Numbered from the stretch's first letter, positions 52,101-59,713 are shown. The stretch is 64,000 nucleotides of DNA from an uncultured bacterium (GCA_937949995.1 CALFEO010000025.1:51766-115765), one strand, 5' to 3'. A program made the numbers and translations. Notes: generated from the sequence alone by a model not told the origin.

Positions 52101-54466
52101 AACCTAAAGCCTTCACACCAGTTACCGATTACATAGTCGGCGCCGATCTTACCGCAACCGATGCTTCTGCAACCGCTTCCAAAAAATACATCGGCACACT
52201 CTGCGAAAATCCACCCTGCCAAGTCATGCAAGATCTAAACGGCGCGCCAACGGATCTCACTTGCCAGCAATTGGGCTATGATTTTGCTTCCAACAGCGAT
52301 TTCAATACCGCGATATTTGTTACTGATTGGAACGATGCGGGATGGTCAACCGCCCTTGGCGGGTATGTACCAAAAAGAGATATACACCCGGCGTGGTATG
52401 AAGCACCGAATTCTGTTGTGCCAGGTTTTCTAAATCTTACCGCAGATACTCGCAAAAATAATTTACTCAACAAAATCCTCTGGGATTGTGATTTACTGCA
52501 TGATGTGGATCCCGGTACTACTTTGAATTTGCAATGGAAGCCTCAAGACCAATGGCCGACGCCGTTTGATTTCCGCCAATGCGTAAATCTTTATGGCATC
52601 AATAACGGTTTCAGAATGGTTTCGGACGCCAATTCCAAGCCCGCATGTTCAACGAGCTGCAAGCCAACATCTTGCGGACGCTGTTCCGACGAGGTTGGTG
52701 ATGGCAAAATCTTCGGCTATGTTATGGATCGCATCTGGTTGCAGCCCGTTCCAACCGCGCGCGTTACCCTGCAATATCGCGGAGTGAATGTGGATCAAGC
52801 CATGACCGATCAAAACGGCAGATTTGAATTCGAAAATTTAAGTACGCGCGGTGATTGCAATCAATTCCGTTTGGTGATTGATAAATACGACAACAACATC
52901 TGTACCGAGCTGGCGGGCAGCCGCCCGGCCGAAGGTTGTCTGCGCGACATGGCTCTATCTTTCGATCGCGCCGTTGACGAAGGCAAGAATGGCGGTTACT
53001 GGTCTTATACCACCGAAAATTTCTCCATCGAAAACTTCCCTTATAAAGAAATGCTGGGCATGATTTACATTTATCCGCGTCCGGCCAAAGGCGAGGGTTA
53101 TGTAACCTACGGCCGTCCACAGCTGTTTACCGACGCTGCTTGGCAAAGGGTGAAAGATTGTCAAAACAGCGGAGATAAGGGATGTCTCTTGAGCAACGTT
53201 TCCGCATCTTTGCCATGGACCAAATTCTGGGCTCCGCACATTGTCTGGCCCCTAAACCAAGCGCGTCTGCATCCCTGGAGCGGCAGTGGAGTTTTGCCTT
53301 ACAGCGAAAGCGCCATCGGTACCGCGGGCTGGGATTTGTGTACTTATGATCAGCGCGGTCTTGATACCCAGCACTCAACCAACGGGGGCAAAATGCTGTC
53401 TTGCGCCCGCGATTACAACTGGATGAATCAAGGCAGTCTCAATTTATCGGCTCCGCCTTATGCGGGTATGGCTTGTCCTTCTTTGCTTTGGGATTTTGAC
53501 AAAACAACCGGTTGTCCTGTGGCCGGCACAACGCTTTGTAAAGAACAGTGCATAACCGCCAAAGGCTTTTGGAGTTTGATTTTTGACTGGACGGGCATGA
53601 CATTTTCGGGCGCTCAGTGTGATACTTATTGCAAGGTTGGCACATCTTGTCCTGCCACGGTTTCCGCCTCTCAACTCACGGCTTTAAACAAATGTCATCT
53701 TGGAGTCAATAACGCCCAAGTAACCGGCTTCTTCCGTTATCAAGATGTGCTTGATTTAAACGAACCCATCAACATCTATTTCTCGGGAGGCGAATACGAG
53801 CCGATTCGCGGAGAATATTTTTATACGGCATCCTTAACCTCCGCCGAATTTGATGCTTGGTCCAGAGAAACCAATCCGCAAAAACCCGCCGTCTACTCAT
53901 CTTTGACCGATTTGCCCGCCCGCGCTTTGTCTTGGCGCGAAGTTTGGGCCAAAACCAATATTAAAGTTTACGTTACAACCGATAAAGGCATATACGCGAT
54001 TACACCCATCGGAGGCAATACGCGTACGGATTTCCGCCGTCCCTTCTGGCACATTGCGAGTATCGGCACCAACGGTCAAATCGGCATAGTCAATTCTTGG
54101 CGCGGTGTTGCCGATTTGGGCTTGCCTAACAGTTCAGGCAATCTCTACTATCCCGACACTCCTTTGTTTGGCCTTATCAGCAACACAAAAACCGCTCTGC
54201 GTCCGCAAGGCATGGGCTGTTGGAATATGTTCGGTGCGGCTTGTCAGCAAGTTAACGGCATGCCCTGGACTCTCTCCTGCTTGGCGGATCAAGACAAGGG
54301 TATATTAAATTATTTCGCGGCCGCCAATGCACAGCAAATTCAGCAAAACAGCGCCAATCAACAAGCCATCTGGAATTTGTATTTCAGCCGCCAGCCCGTT
54401 GTTAACGAAACTCCGGTCTGTGGAATCAACGAATCGGCTGTAAGGTATAATGCAATCAACTGGTAA
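43142..54466 (+). CDS. giant pilin-anchored surface protein, 3774 aa
   Basis: Domain order: signal peptide (1-30); two-helix pilin-like unit (~55-128); Gly/Ser hinge (~128-155); Big_5-like Ig (~160-262); a Cys-rich stretch; at least four IPT/TIG-type domains (~415-780, each with a P-x-SG-x-x-G-x-x-V start); long beta-rich regions; and two blocks of DUF4215-like Cys-rich repeats of the form CGNGxxxxGExCDxG (~1340-1610 and ~2590-2990, about eleven copies). Between these, ~2255-2325 is a pseudopilin-like stretch (KRLADFKDVQKAMDSYYAK, GRYPVL). A carboxypeptidase-regulatory-like domain lies at ~3188-3240. Many Cys imply disulfides outside the cell. No protease or lipase motif is seen. Probably an adhesin or filament tip. 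Confidence 0.85.
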   Translation: MKLRIFFAAVAVLASIWPISSDFALVAHAQVDPGLEAVGQTIALPDTDPRILAARIINIFLGLLGVILLVIILYAGFLWMTAGGDQGQITKAKAWLRNGIIGLIIIIFSWAIASFVINSLINAATGGSGGGGSGGGGGSGGGGFGPGGGDVFRIMAKSPEGSVGNADLVIRVLFNRDVDENTLNAFSLSPQAGGSWVIDPSNAKRVIFTPTDPCPGAPQKGCFAFDTQYTVTVSTDLRSTANQQLRCGGFYPDCTFTFTSGNTVDNQAPSVQIMNLYNGKSVPVDSAVEVLARATDDIGISGMDFEEGGQIFASEGPSAVPSPATFESSGFWDTVGKTLKQTYAITVRASDLDTNTGSASVNVVVLDQHCFDNIQNNDETGVDCGGADCLSCSGGQCQENSQCASGMCINGVCVEQPIITDVKPLSGQEGTYVSVWGDNFGDAGSITFMGPPEVTASAPQACVSAGSLTWSDNYALIEVPAGAATGPLRVLNANSNLTDTTADERGPEFTFTLNNQEVPGLCSANPISGLPGVAVQLAGANLGASGGSVRFGSMTLAHQSWSASAVNFLSPMANPGLYPVWITNQAGIESNKVPFTVKSATAPQPAPVITFIDPPQGPRGQYITIAGERFGSVPGVVRFYDKAADKTYTGDAAFPQGCSAGWWKNNNIVIKVPSVDANVVKPAQFSVYIERSDSVRSNGLDFTYTDGTAGPGICAINPSSGPVGTYVELHGENLGSASSGNQVIFANGQPADIQSWQTNKIDVTVPAQAITGSVFATVSGTDTNGMQFAVADCRDNASICTQGQTCCPNGTCVDGSCSQQSFSALYGWQFSTGIIPQAPRVVEFCDPSVSGTQLPSPTPYINHQGGDQVCVSAKPIVGVLFDMPIQWPPAQNPGNLFSLKKCTGTGADPCSALEDVAITIPNLISGGDPYVYFEPVDNLDPSTVYYVFVSREIRSADLQYGTIMDENTSCPEPGLGYCYRFRTRSDTGPCAVGKVYINPWRAYVEGNEEQAFEALPAIQNAECTMVNCAGFDFNWSTDPVSKAWLKSSLTPFACKQTVVSGDQEAVNPPVKVSAVESSSNRQGLADLFIQYIVPKVVDKFPECDTACSNIIIWAQMNTSLWSDPPPAGVNTVELPDPVKPGNYYKNVKLFRCATENCFTEGLSEVSIKVKLEPQSPLVQHQNIPYSFIAISPVQDLAPGTYYRVWLNGGAGTPIVTKNGVALPAPVSWQFRTRLDNEQCQPDSVQVTPGQKIESKIYDRQLFTAKVYGQPDSCRADGQMLKINQSFSWSFTDPAQQVASYLIPSIDTGAVLPPGCSANCLARGSNGVFGKIAVCGNNIVETTDPNYCQGGITPAGQPCVVMPMESGAGEQCDGGPLCSVNTCLFQPVAGPTCGNGVVDYTNGEMCDPGIRCFDAVNDPSMEGVMCLTQAMEDACFDAGGVCEKRVHQGCSVNCRNLGSSAESTSFCGNGGTPGAGEDCDLGADNGKGGCSNDCLHIGSSPSVVSICGNGILEAGETCEAPAPGQPVPAWCDASRCIKLGSSSCASPASPGCCGNNVIDNGEDCDDGNKVAGDGCGLKCLYEGSSWKYPTPSFCGDGIVGTGELCESVRHTTGAPVNNAVAGSGDGLVDPIQLAIIDPGLGTPDPVTKVIQTELSCTYSNVTGKAIYGVGCGKTKESDCQPGYGLDANGCCAPRPAFAASPAPFPSGDNNNQGFCRNALIEVNFAEAMDVQSVLGNFTIAKEIAGNDCPAGSSPLAINPPAKGFWGWVANKWHELVSWVKGEPAYAVYCTNTVPGTLVAKGTSTTAFVYRLSQALEPDTNYIIRFEADPNAGSANDDNQKQGIRTKRGVVGFADAGDDITQNNWQYTWWFKTGSDICRADTILIEDMGKSDPAEDYSPFYFAEAFEEHLFIATAQSIKNGSAQSIAPIQGLYEWLWQPWVVNNPEIALNNDDPASYTQPAAQSAIRVSDKSGYAWVFSSLKITVDTLEQNSTVGSVVSNSKPITVFICDNPWPPRLNSRYEPFRDADNTIVENYSGLWLADLYTDLYTNAPTGPFFNFQTLYCRDHENGVMPALNPKYIPLSQSDLEAGILRQYLFTYEEAAYKSDGIGIRVYKNPYKDSPLEWYRRQGFLGDPQNIIVDGYPAVRDGGTVYIGFPNTYGRNESIYPNILVMSHNIGASPVTERIFDSLLSNFAFNINFNFDNGNVCVQGGETGVSSGEVYIDPATGGSVVCVSDYDCLKVDNSPDPKLRCSSFKYKLQHDIKRLADFKDVQKAMDSYYAKNGRYPVLSEGSFQKTLTNSLWPSWQQTLGAELGITMPMDPVNRLITCGLCKPSNNPSAQSTVPCSTNDDCSNGYFCEAQNGYDPATCWNADARQFMCPYMAADGSQPVVEYSPYDADEPFAPSRFYSYQSFDGGKRFELGANFEISPMAYIYSNGNPLKTDKWWEAPYFVELRYCRTANPISNGRWCTSNDDCKPCMDPSSSTCTEPAPANSCQPAGFRYQFKNICNNDITGDSSVCGDKVKGMVCSDGPKAYQACSGNADCDGFACEYEFCELGDTKLVTCDYSSSGAQDGFMLTVCEDCKRFVSDPILSVCQPKLKCGNGRIDGYCGGVATANACTKDADCADGVACVLQETCDDGLLNGTYGHCNANCTGYDKYCGDGKLSPGEICDRGSDITFGNGAYCATPAMCYTGTSGAAPLSETCGLGCQGTAPYCGDAKTNGSEQCDGQVARTISAICSDGPKKEQPCQSDDDCPDANCGPSIEMTASEAQSYISCAGITQSRCAGAAQVCLTDAEASALQSGVYFENNPTAYQNYQLCTSDAGCSANKKCISLSLGIKCLNDAQCSNTLNRGVCREYGTEHVRSCQAPGTINQCKWEPKWSTCKIAHFCGDGVMDPGEECDDGSNNAINKACLPTCKKNVCGDGYMQTNVEECDHGANNGKNVCNASYGSTCNDCSLQCKIVAMAGGYCGNGIKEPGEQCDGNILIEPKAFTPVTDYIVGADLTATDASATASKKYIGTLCENPPCQVMQDLNGAPTDLTCQQLGYDFASNSDFNTAIFVTDWNDAGWSTALGGYVPKRDIHPAWYEAPNSVVPGFLNLTADTRKNNLLNKILWDCDLLHDVDPGTTLNLQWKPQDQWPTPFDFRQCVNLYGINNGFRMVSDANSKPACSTSCKPTSCGRCSDEVGDGKIFGYVMDRIWLQPVPTARVTLQYRGVNVDQAMTDQNGRFEFENLSTRGDCNQFRLVIDKYDNNICTELAGSRPAEGCLRDMALSFDRAVDEGKNGGYWSYTTENFSIENFPYKEMLGMIYIYPRPAKGEGYVTYGRPQLFTDAAWQRVKDCQNSGDKGCLLSNVSASLPWTKFWAPHIVWPLNQARLHPWSGSGVLPYSESAIGTAGWDLCTYDQRGLDTQHSTNGGKMLSCARDYNWMNQGSLNLSAPPYAGMACPSLLWDFDKTTGCPVAGTTLCKEQCITAKGFWSLIFDWTGMTFSGAQCDTYCKVGTSCPATVSASQLTALNKCHLGVNNAQVTGFFRYQDVLDLNEPINIYFSGGEYEPIRGEYFYTASLTSAEFDAWSRETNPQKPAVYSSLTDLPARALSWREVWAKTNIKVYVTTDKGIYAITPIGGNTRTDFRRPFWHIASIGTNGQIGIVNSWRGVADLGLPNSSGNLYYPDTPLFGLISNTKTALRPQGMGCWNMFGAACQQVNGMPWTLSCLADQDKGILNYFAAANAQQIQQNSANQQAIWNLYFSRQPVVNETPVCGINESAVRYNAINW

Positions 54467-54467
54467 T

Positions 54468-54731
54468 ATGTCCAATAAAGCTTTAGCAATTTTAGGAATA
54501 GTGGTCGCCGGCATTGTCATCATCGTCGGAACGATTTGGTATTTGCGCGGTCGAGATGCCGGAGTTCCTCTGTATAATCCTTTCTCGGCAAGTCAAACAC
54601 AAACCCCTGAATCCGCACCATTCGTTCCATCGGATTACTCCTCTCCGGATGACGCCGCCCCCATACCCGCTCCCGAAACCGATCCTTCCATAATAACTCC
54701 CATAACAGTTCCTTCTTCACTCTTAGAATAA
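54468..54731 (+). CDS. small single-span membrane protein, 87 aa
   Basis: One N-terminal membrane helix (ALAILGIVVAGIVIIVGTIW) followed by a short basic turn and an extended Pro/Ser/Asp/Ala-rich outer tail without secondary structure. It starts one base after the giant gene's stop, so it is the last gene of that operon. Not recognised; it could be an anchor or chaperone for the surface structure. Confidence 0.65.
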   Translation: MSNKALAILGIVVAGIVIIVGTIWYLRGRDAGVPLYNPFSASQTQTPESAPFVPSDYSSPDDAAPIPAPETDPSIITPITVPSSLLE

Positions 54732-54762
54732 CTAAACCAAACAAATGGTCATAACTTATGAG

Positions 54763-54945
54763 TTCATCAAGATTAAAGTAACAAGTTCGTCAGGAGTTCA
54801 TCAAGTTGAAAGTCTAAAGTTCATAAAGAGAGGCTTAAGTAACTCTTGAAGAACTTTAGACTTGATGAACTTGTTACTTGGTGAGATAAACTTTAGACTT
54901 GACCTGTCCCGCGTAGCTTATTGCGTAGTGGGATGAACTTTGTAC
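54763..54945. repeat. hairpin repeat array plus 'cctgtcccgcgtagc' module
   Basis: Same words as 29487-29727 (GTCTAAAGTTCATAAAGAG, CTTGATGAACTTGTTACTTGG, CCTGTCCCGCGTAGC). Fills the gap between the giant-gene operon and the next unit. Confidence 0.75.
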
Positions 54946-54987
54946 TTATCGTTACCCAGTTACCCCTAACATCAAATCCCTCTCCCT

Positions 54988-56187
54988 ATGTTCGACGCCC
55001 CATCCAATTTGCCGGTAGAACCATCGGCACCGCAAGGTAAAGATCCGCAAAACCCTCCGCCCATGCAACCCGCGGAACCGCAAAAAATGCAGGGCGGTAT
55101 TAACATTCCCGGAACCAAAGAACCCGAGGATATGTTTGCCGATATTAAAGAACCGGCTCAAACTTATTCTGAACCGACGCCGGCCATGGGTCCGCCGCCG
55201 GCAAAATCCGGCATGGGTAAAAAAATTGCTCTCGGCATTGCGATTCCGGTTTTGGTTATCGCTTTGGGCCTGGGCGGTTATTGGATTTTTACATCCTACT
55301 TCGGTTCATCTTCGAGCTTGGTATTATTGGGCGGAGATCAGACAGAGCTTCCGTCTTCCGTACCCATTACATCCGAGCCGGTTGGTGATGTTCCGCCATC
55401 ATCTCCAATCGAAGCTCCGGATGAAGATCGTTTCGCGGCCTCGCAGGCCTCCATGGCTCTATTGCGGGCTCAAGCCGAACAAGAAGCCGCGTCTTTGGCC
55501 AATGCCACAACATCTGCTATGAGTGATCAAGATTTCGCGGCCATGTTCGAGTCCGGTACAACCACAACCGAAGCTGATCAAAATGAATCATTGAGCGAGA
55601 CGTCTGTCGAGCCGGTAATAATCGCACCCGAGCCTATTGCGGTTAAAGGCGATGATGCTGATGGCGACGGTTTATCTAATTCCGAAGAATCATTATTCGG
55701 TTCCGATCCGAATATTATGGATACCGACGGTGACAGCTATAATGATGGTTCCGAAGTATTGGCCGGTTATGATCCGGCCAAGGCCGGCGCACCGCTGTCC
55801 GAGTCGCCTGCGATTAAACGAGAACGTATCGGCAACGCGGTGTTCAGTTTGCCCGTTTCTTGGACGCGAAACCCGGCTCCGGCAGGCATGGTTGTAATTT
55901 ATACCGGTACACCGGCCGGCATTAACATTTCCATGGAAAATCTTGCCGGCGCCTCCGCTTTATTGGATTTTGTGATCGGAAAAAATACCGGTACAAGCGC
56001 CGCAAATTATCACACGGGCAAAAATAAAAACGGCATGGATATTGTATATTCTGAAGATAAGCTTACCGCTTGGCTCTTAATTGATGATACTGTTTACACG
56101 CTTAGATACGCTTTAAATACCGCCAATGTTATTGATTTCGGAACCATTTTTGAATACATGGTAACCGGCGCCGCCAAAGCGCAATAA
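54988..56187 (+). CDS. single-span protein with Ca-binding TSP3-type repeat, 399 aa
   Basis: A Pro-rich cytoplasmic N-terminus (~1-75), one membrane helix (~78-102), an acidic/Ala-rich linker with a short coiled stretch (~150-200), then a thrombospondin type-3/EF-hand-like calcium repeat (DADGDGLSNSEE at ~224-235, DTDGDSYNDGSE at ~247-258) and a C-terminal ~125-residue beta domain. The next gene has the same order of parts and looks paralogous. It could be a surface protein needing calcium. No Shine-Dalgarno; the start is the first ATG after the repeat spacer. Confidence 0.75.
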   Translation: MFDAPSNLPVEPSAPQGKDPQNPPPMQPAEPQKMQGGINIPGTKEPEDMFADIKEPAQTYSEPTPAMGPPPAKSGMGKKIALGIAIPVLVIALGLGGYWIFTSYFGSSSSLVLLGGDQTELPSSVPITSEPVGDVPPSSPIEAPDEDRFAASQASMALLRAQAEQEAASLANATTSAMSDQDFAAMFESGTTTTEADQNESLSETSVEPVIIAPEPIAVKGDDADGDGLSNSEESLFGSDPNIMDTDGDSYNDGSEVLAGYDPAKAGAPLSESPAIKRERIGNAVFSLPVSWTRNPAPAGMVVIYTGTPAGINISMENLAGASALLDFVIGKNTGTSAANYHTGKNKNGMDIVYSEDKLTAWLLIDDTVYTLRYALNTANVIDFGTIFEYMVTGAAKAQ

Positions 56188-56191
56188 AAAT

Positions 56192-57589
56192 ATGACGGAT
56201 CAACCAACAGCAACAGCCGGTTCGCCGGCCCAAGTCTCGGCACCGGCCGGTAAGGCTCAAATACATGTAATACCCGAGCAATTTTATGGAGCCGCCTTAA
56301 GAACCAAACTGCAAACCTCGAAAAAAGCCGAGGTTTCCGCGGTTGCGGGCGCGCCAAAAAGCAAATCAGGTATCGTGCCTGTGATTTTGGCTGTATTTTT
56401 GTTGCTGGTTTTGGGAGCGGGCGGTTATTTTGCCTATCTTAACCGCGACAAACTTTTTGGAGCGCCTCCTTCAGATGATACCTCGGCTGTTGTTGTTCCC
56501 GAAACACAGCCCGAGGATATCCCGCCTCCGCCCCCGCCCCCGCCTCCTTCCGCGCCGGCCGATCTCACTGCCACTTCCACCAATCCTCGCAGTGTAACTT
56601 TGGCTTGGTCCGATACCTCGGATAATGAATCCGCTTTTCGCATCGAACGGCGTCCCGAAAATCAAACCATTTATTCTCGTGTTACCGATCTGCCTCCCAA
56701 TAGCACGACTTTTCAAGATAATTCGGTTCAGGCCAGCTCCACCTATTATTACCGCATCATCGCCCGCAACGAACAAGGTGAGTCCGAGTCAAGCAACGAA
56801 GCCATGGTCCTAACATCGGCATTGCCTCCTCCTCCGCCGACTGTCGAACCTCTGCCTCCGGCGGGCTTGGATACGGATTCGGACGGCATAACCGATCTGG
56901 AGGAAATGCTGTTTGGCACTGATGCCCGCAATCCCGATACGGATGCGGATGGCTTTCTGGACGGCAATGAAGTCTTTAATCTGTACAATCCCAATGGCCG
57001 GGCGCCCGCTAAATTAACTGACAGCGGTTATGTGCGCGCCGTTTCCGGCGATATCGGCTGGCGCATGATAATCCCCAAAGATTGGAATCTTACTTTTGAT
57101 TCTCCGGATGGAACCAAAGCTACCATAGCCTCAAGCCAAGGTGAATCTTTCGCTGTCAGCATTCTTGATTATGATAATAATCAAAATATAATCGATTGGT
57201 ACACGGCGCAATATCCCGATGTCGATAAAGCCATGATATTATCTTACAAATCCAAGAGCGGTTACGAAGGAATTATCGGCGCCGATCTTTTGACGACTTA
57301 TATTCCTTGGAACGGTAAAATGTTTATTTTTACCTATCAAATGAACAAACAGCCTTTTATCAATTTCCGCACCGTCTATTCGATGATGCTTAATTCGCTG
57401 TCTTTAACCGGATTGGCGCAGGCCGTTGTTCCGGCCGGAACCGGAGAATTGCCGTTTGAGCCGGCCGCCACCGTACCCGGCGAAATCACTCAACCGGTTT
57501 CCATTATGGAGTCCGGATCCTCCATATCTCCCGACGATATCTTTAATCCGCAAAATCCAAGTGAAAATCCCTCCGGAACAACAGAGTAG
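56192..57589 (+). CDS. single-span protein with fibronectin-III and TSP3-type repeat, 465 aa
   Basis: Layout: cytoplasmic Pro/Ala-rich N-terminus, one membrane helix (~56-78), a poly-Pro linker (~108-120), a fibronectin type III domain (~121-208, with PADLTATSTNPRSVTLAWSD and YYYRIIARNEQGESESSNEA), a calcium repeat (DTDSDGITDLEEM at ~228-240, DTDADGFLDGNEV at ~249-261), and a C-terminal ~130-residue domain like that of the gene before. The gap to that gene is four bases, so they are co-transcribed. The pair is likely a recent duplication with an FN3 domain gained or lost. Confidence 0.78.
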   Translation: MTDQPTATAGSPAQVSAPAGKAQIHVIPEQFYGAALRTKLQTSKKAEVSAVAGAPKSKSGIVPVILAVFLLLVLGAGGYFAYLNRDKLFGAPPSDDTSAVVVPETQPEDIPPPPPPPPPSAPADLTATSTNPRSVTLAWSDTSDNESAFRIERRPENQTIYSRVTDLPPNSTTFQDNSVQASSTYYYRIIARNEQGESESSNEAMVLTSALPPPPPTVEPLPPAGLDTDSDGITDLEEMLFGTDARNPDTDADGFLDGNEVFNLYNPNGRAPAKLTDSGYVRAVSGDIGWRMIIPKDWNLTFDSPDGTKATIASSQGESFAVSILDYDNNQNIIDWYTAQYPDVDKAMILSYKSKSGYEGIIGADLLTTYIPWNGKMFIFTYQMNKQPFINFRTVYSMMLNSLSLTGLAQAVVPAGTGELPFEPAATVPGEITQPVSIMESGSSISPDDIFNPQNPSENPSGTTE

Positions 57590-57618
57590 CCGGTACTTTA
57601 AGCAGAAGTTTCATTAGC

Positions 57619-58059
57619 ATGAAAACAAATAACGCTAAAATCGAAATTCAAATCAAAGGCAGAATCCCGGCCGGTTTTTCCGAATCCGGCCTAAAGGGGA
57701 TTATCAAAAAAATCTTGAATTCCGGCAAGTTCACAGCCGAGAGCATCGGAATTGCTTTTGTAACTGTGGATAAAATCGCGAGTCTGAATCAAACGTATCG
57801 CAAAATCAATAAACCCACCGATATCTTATCTTTCGCTTACCATGAATCCAAAAATCCCCGGCAAAATATTGAAGGGGATATTATTATCTGTCCAAAATAC
57901 GTTAAAGATGATTTGATCGGAACTGATATAGATTTTACGACGCAAATTAAACGCTTATTGATACATGGAATCTTGCACTTGGCCGGTTATGATCATGCTA
58001 AGGATGTTGATGAAAAAAAGATGTTTGCCCTGCAAGAGAAATTACTTAATGATTTATGA
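57619..58059 (+). CDS. ybeY: endoribonuclease YbeY
   Basis: Single-strand-specific metal-dependent RNase in 16S rRNA 3' maturation and ribosome quality control. 146 residues with the zinc site HGILHLAGYDHAKD near residues 115-128 (three His) and the upstream NKPTDILSFAYHE. Full length. It ends in TGA overlapping the dgkA start (ATGA), so it is coupled to that gene. ybeY next to dgkA is a common bacterial arrangement. Confidence 0.95.
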   Translation: MKTNNAKIEIQIKGRIPAGFSESGLKGIIKKILNSGKFTAESIGIAFVTVDKIASLNQTYRKINKPTDILSFAYHESKNPRQNIEGDIIICPKYVKDDLIGTDIDFTTQIKRLLIHGILHLAGYDHAKDVDEKKMFALQEKLLNDL

Positions 58060-58427
58060 AAGCTCTAAAATTACTTCAGAAGAGTTTTAAAAACGCTTGG
58101 CGCGGTTTGCTGACCGCATTTGCCGAGGAGATGAGTTTTCGTGTGCAAATAATCGCGGCATTGGTTGCGGGGGTGATGTTATTGCTTTTGCCCCTTGAAA
58201 GATGGGAGCGGTCGCTTCTTATACTATGCATTAGTGCCGTGCTTGTGTTAGAATTGTTGAACAGCATAATAGAGCGGTTTGTGGATATGGTTAAGCCGCG
58301 GGTGCACGAGTACGCACGGGTCATCAAAGATCTTTCCGCGGCCGCCGTGCTGATTATGGCCATAACGGCGGTTGTTTTGGCTGTACTTATTTTTTGGCCT
58401 CATATTTACTTGCTAACCAGCTTATGA
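58056..58427 (+). CDS. dgkA: diacylglycerol/undecaprenol kinase DgkA family
   Basis: Small integral membrane kinase with three spans (~31-48, ~52-70, ~95-120), 123 residues. FKNAWRGLLTAFAEEMSFRVQ and LELLNSIIERFVDMV carry the catalytic Glu residues, and KDLSAAAVLIMAITAV closes the fold. In Gram-positive-like cells this enzyme phosphorylates undecaprenol; the monoderm-like content here (no LPS or outer-membrane genes visible) favours that substrate. It overlaps both neighbours by four bases. Confidence 0.92.
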   Translation: MKALKLLQKSFKNAWRGLLTAFAEEMSFRVQIIAALVAGVMLLLLPLERWERSLLILCISAVLVLELLNSIIERFVDMVKPRVHEYARVIKDLSAAAVLIMAITAVVLAVLIFWPHIYLLTSL

Positions 58428-59686
58428 AAGAGCATTTGATCGTTGGTTTGGACATTGGCTCCTCGGCAATACGCATCGTGGCCGGCCAAGTCTCGGCGGG
58501 TGGCAATGAATTGCAGCCTCTCTCTTGTATTGGGGCCGCCGAAACCAAATCCGAAGGAATATCCAAAGCTTCCATAAGCTCTTTTGAAGATGCTGTCAGT
58601 TCCATTTCCGCTTGCCTCGATCAAGCCGAACGTGTCATTGGCATCCCGATTGATGAAGTCTATGTCAGCATCGGCGGTACACAAATTAACGTTACCGATT
58701 CCAAGGGCATAATCGGCGTCTCCAGAAATGATCAAACCATTCGCCGCGAGGATGTATTGCGCGCCACCGATGCGGCCCGCGCTTATGCCCAGGTTCCCAA
58801 TTACGAAATCATTCACGTTTTACCGCGTAAATTTTCGGTTGATAATCAAGCTGATATTAAGGATCCGGTCGGCATGCAGGGTATGCGTCTGGAGTCCGAG
58901 GTTAAAATCGTACAGGGTCTTTCCAATCATCTTCGCAACATTACCAAGGCCGTTTTTCGCACCAAGGTCGATATAGTCGAACTTGTTTATCAGCCTATAG
59001 CCGCGGCCGAAGCCGTCATGAGCAAGCGTGCCAAAGAGCAGGGCGTATGTGTAATCAACTTCGGCGCCGCAACCACCGGCCTCGCCGTCTACGAAGAAAA
59101 CGAGCTTGTCCATGCCGCAACAATCCCGGTCGGCGCCGATAAAATAACTCACGATATAGTATATCTTTTGCGCACTTCCTTTGAAGTCGCCGAACGCTTA
59201 AAACGCGCCTGCGGCAATGCCAATTCCAAGGCTCTGGAAAAGGATGATGTTGTGGATCTCAAAGATTACGGAGCCGAGTCCAGCGAAAAGGTGCAATTGC
59301 GTTTCGTCTCCGAAGTAATCGAAGCCAGAGTCGAAGAAATTTTCGATCTGGTTGAGGCTGAATTGAAAAACATCGGCCGTTCCGGTTTATTGCCCGCGGG
59401 CATCATTATCACCGGCGGCGGGGCCAAGATGCCGGGTGTTACCGAAGTCGCTCGTCGTGTTTTTCATCTCCCCGCTTCTGTGGGTGCATCATCTTTGGAT
59501 AGTTCCATACCCGAGCTGATTCAAGATCCGTCTTTTGCCACGGCTGTTGGCTTGGTGCAATGGGGTTTCGAAGCCGAGCGCCAAGATCTCTCGGCATCCG
59601 GATTATCCGGCGGCGGCAAGGTGGGCTCATTATTATCCAAGGCCTCGGATCCTCTCAAAAAAATCTTCAAAAGCTTTATGCCCTGA
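58424..59686 (+). CDS. ftsA: cell division protein FtsA
   Basis: Actin-like ATPase that tethers FtsZ to the membrane. 420 residues from ATG 58424 (MKEHLIVGLDIGSS), which overlaps the dgkA stop. Phosphate 1 loop LDIGSSAIRIV (~9-19), the 1C/SHS2 insertion (~85-165), phosphate 2 INFGAATTGLAVY and the late adenosine motif IIITGGGAKMPGV are present. The C-terminus ends in a short basic amphipathic helix (DPLKKIFKSFMP), the membrane-targeting sequence. A terminator and then ftsZ follow, the classical order. Confidence 0.95.
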   Translation: MKEHLIVGLDIGSSAIRIVAGQVSAGGNELQPLSCIGAAETKSEGISKASISSFEDAVSSISACLDQAERVIGIPIDEVYVSIGGTQINVTDSKGIIGVSRNDQTIRREDVLRATDAARAYAQVPNYEIIHVLPRKFSVDNQADIKDPVGMQGMRLESEVKIVQGLSNHLRNITKAVFRTKVDIVELVYQPIAAAEAVMSKRAKEQGVCVINFGAATTGLAVYEENELVHAATIPVGADKITHDIVYLLRTSFEVAERLKRACGNANSKALEKDDVVDLKDYGAESSEKVQLRFVSEVIEARVEEIFDLVEAELKNIGRSGLLPAGIIITGGGAKMPGVTEVARRVFHLPASVGASSLDSSIPELIQDPSFATAVGLVQWGFEAERQDLSASGLSGGGKVGSLLSKASDPLKKIFKSFMP

Positions 59687-59713
59687 TCTGGAAAAGATGT
59701 AAAAATTAATATG

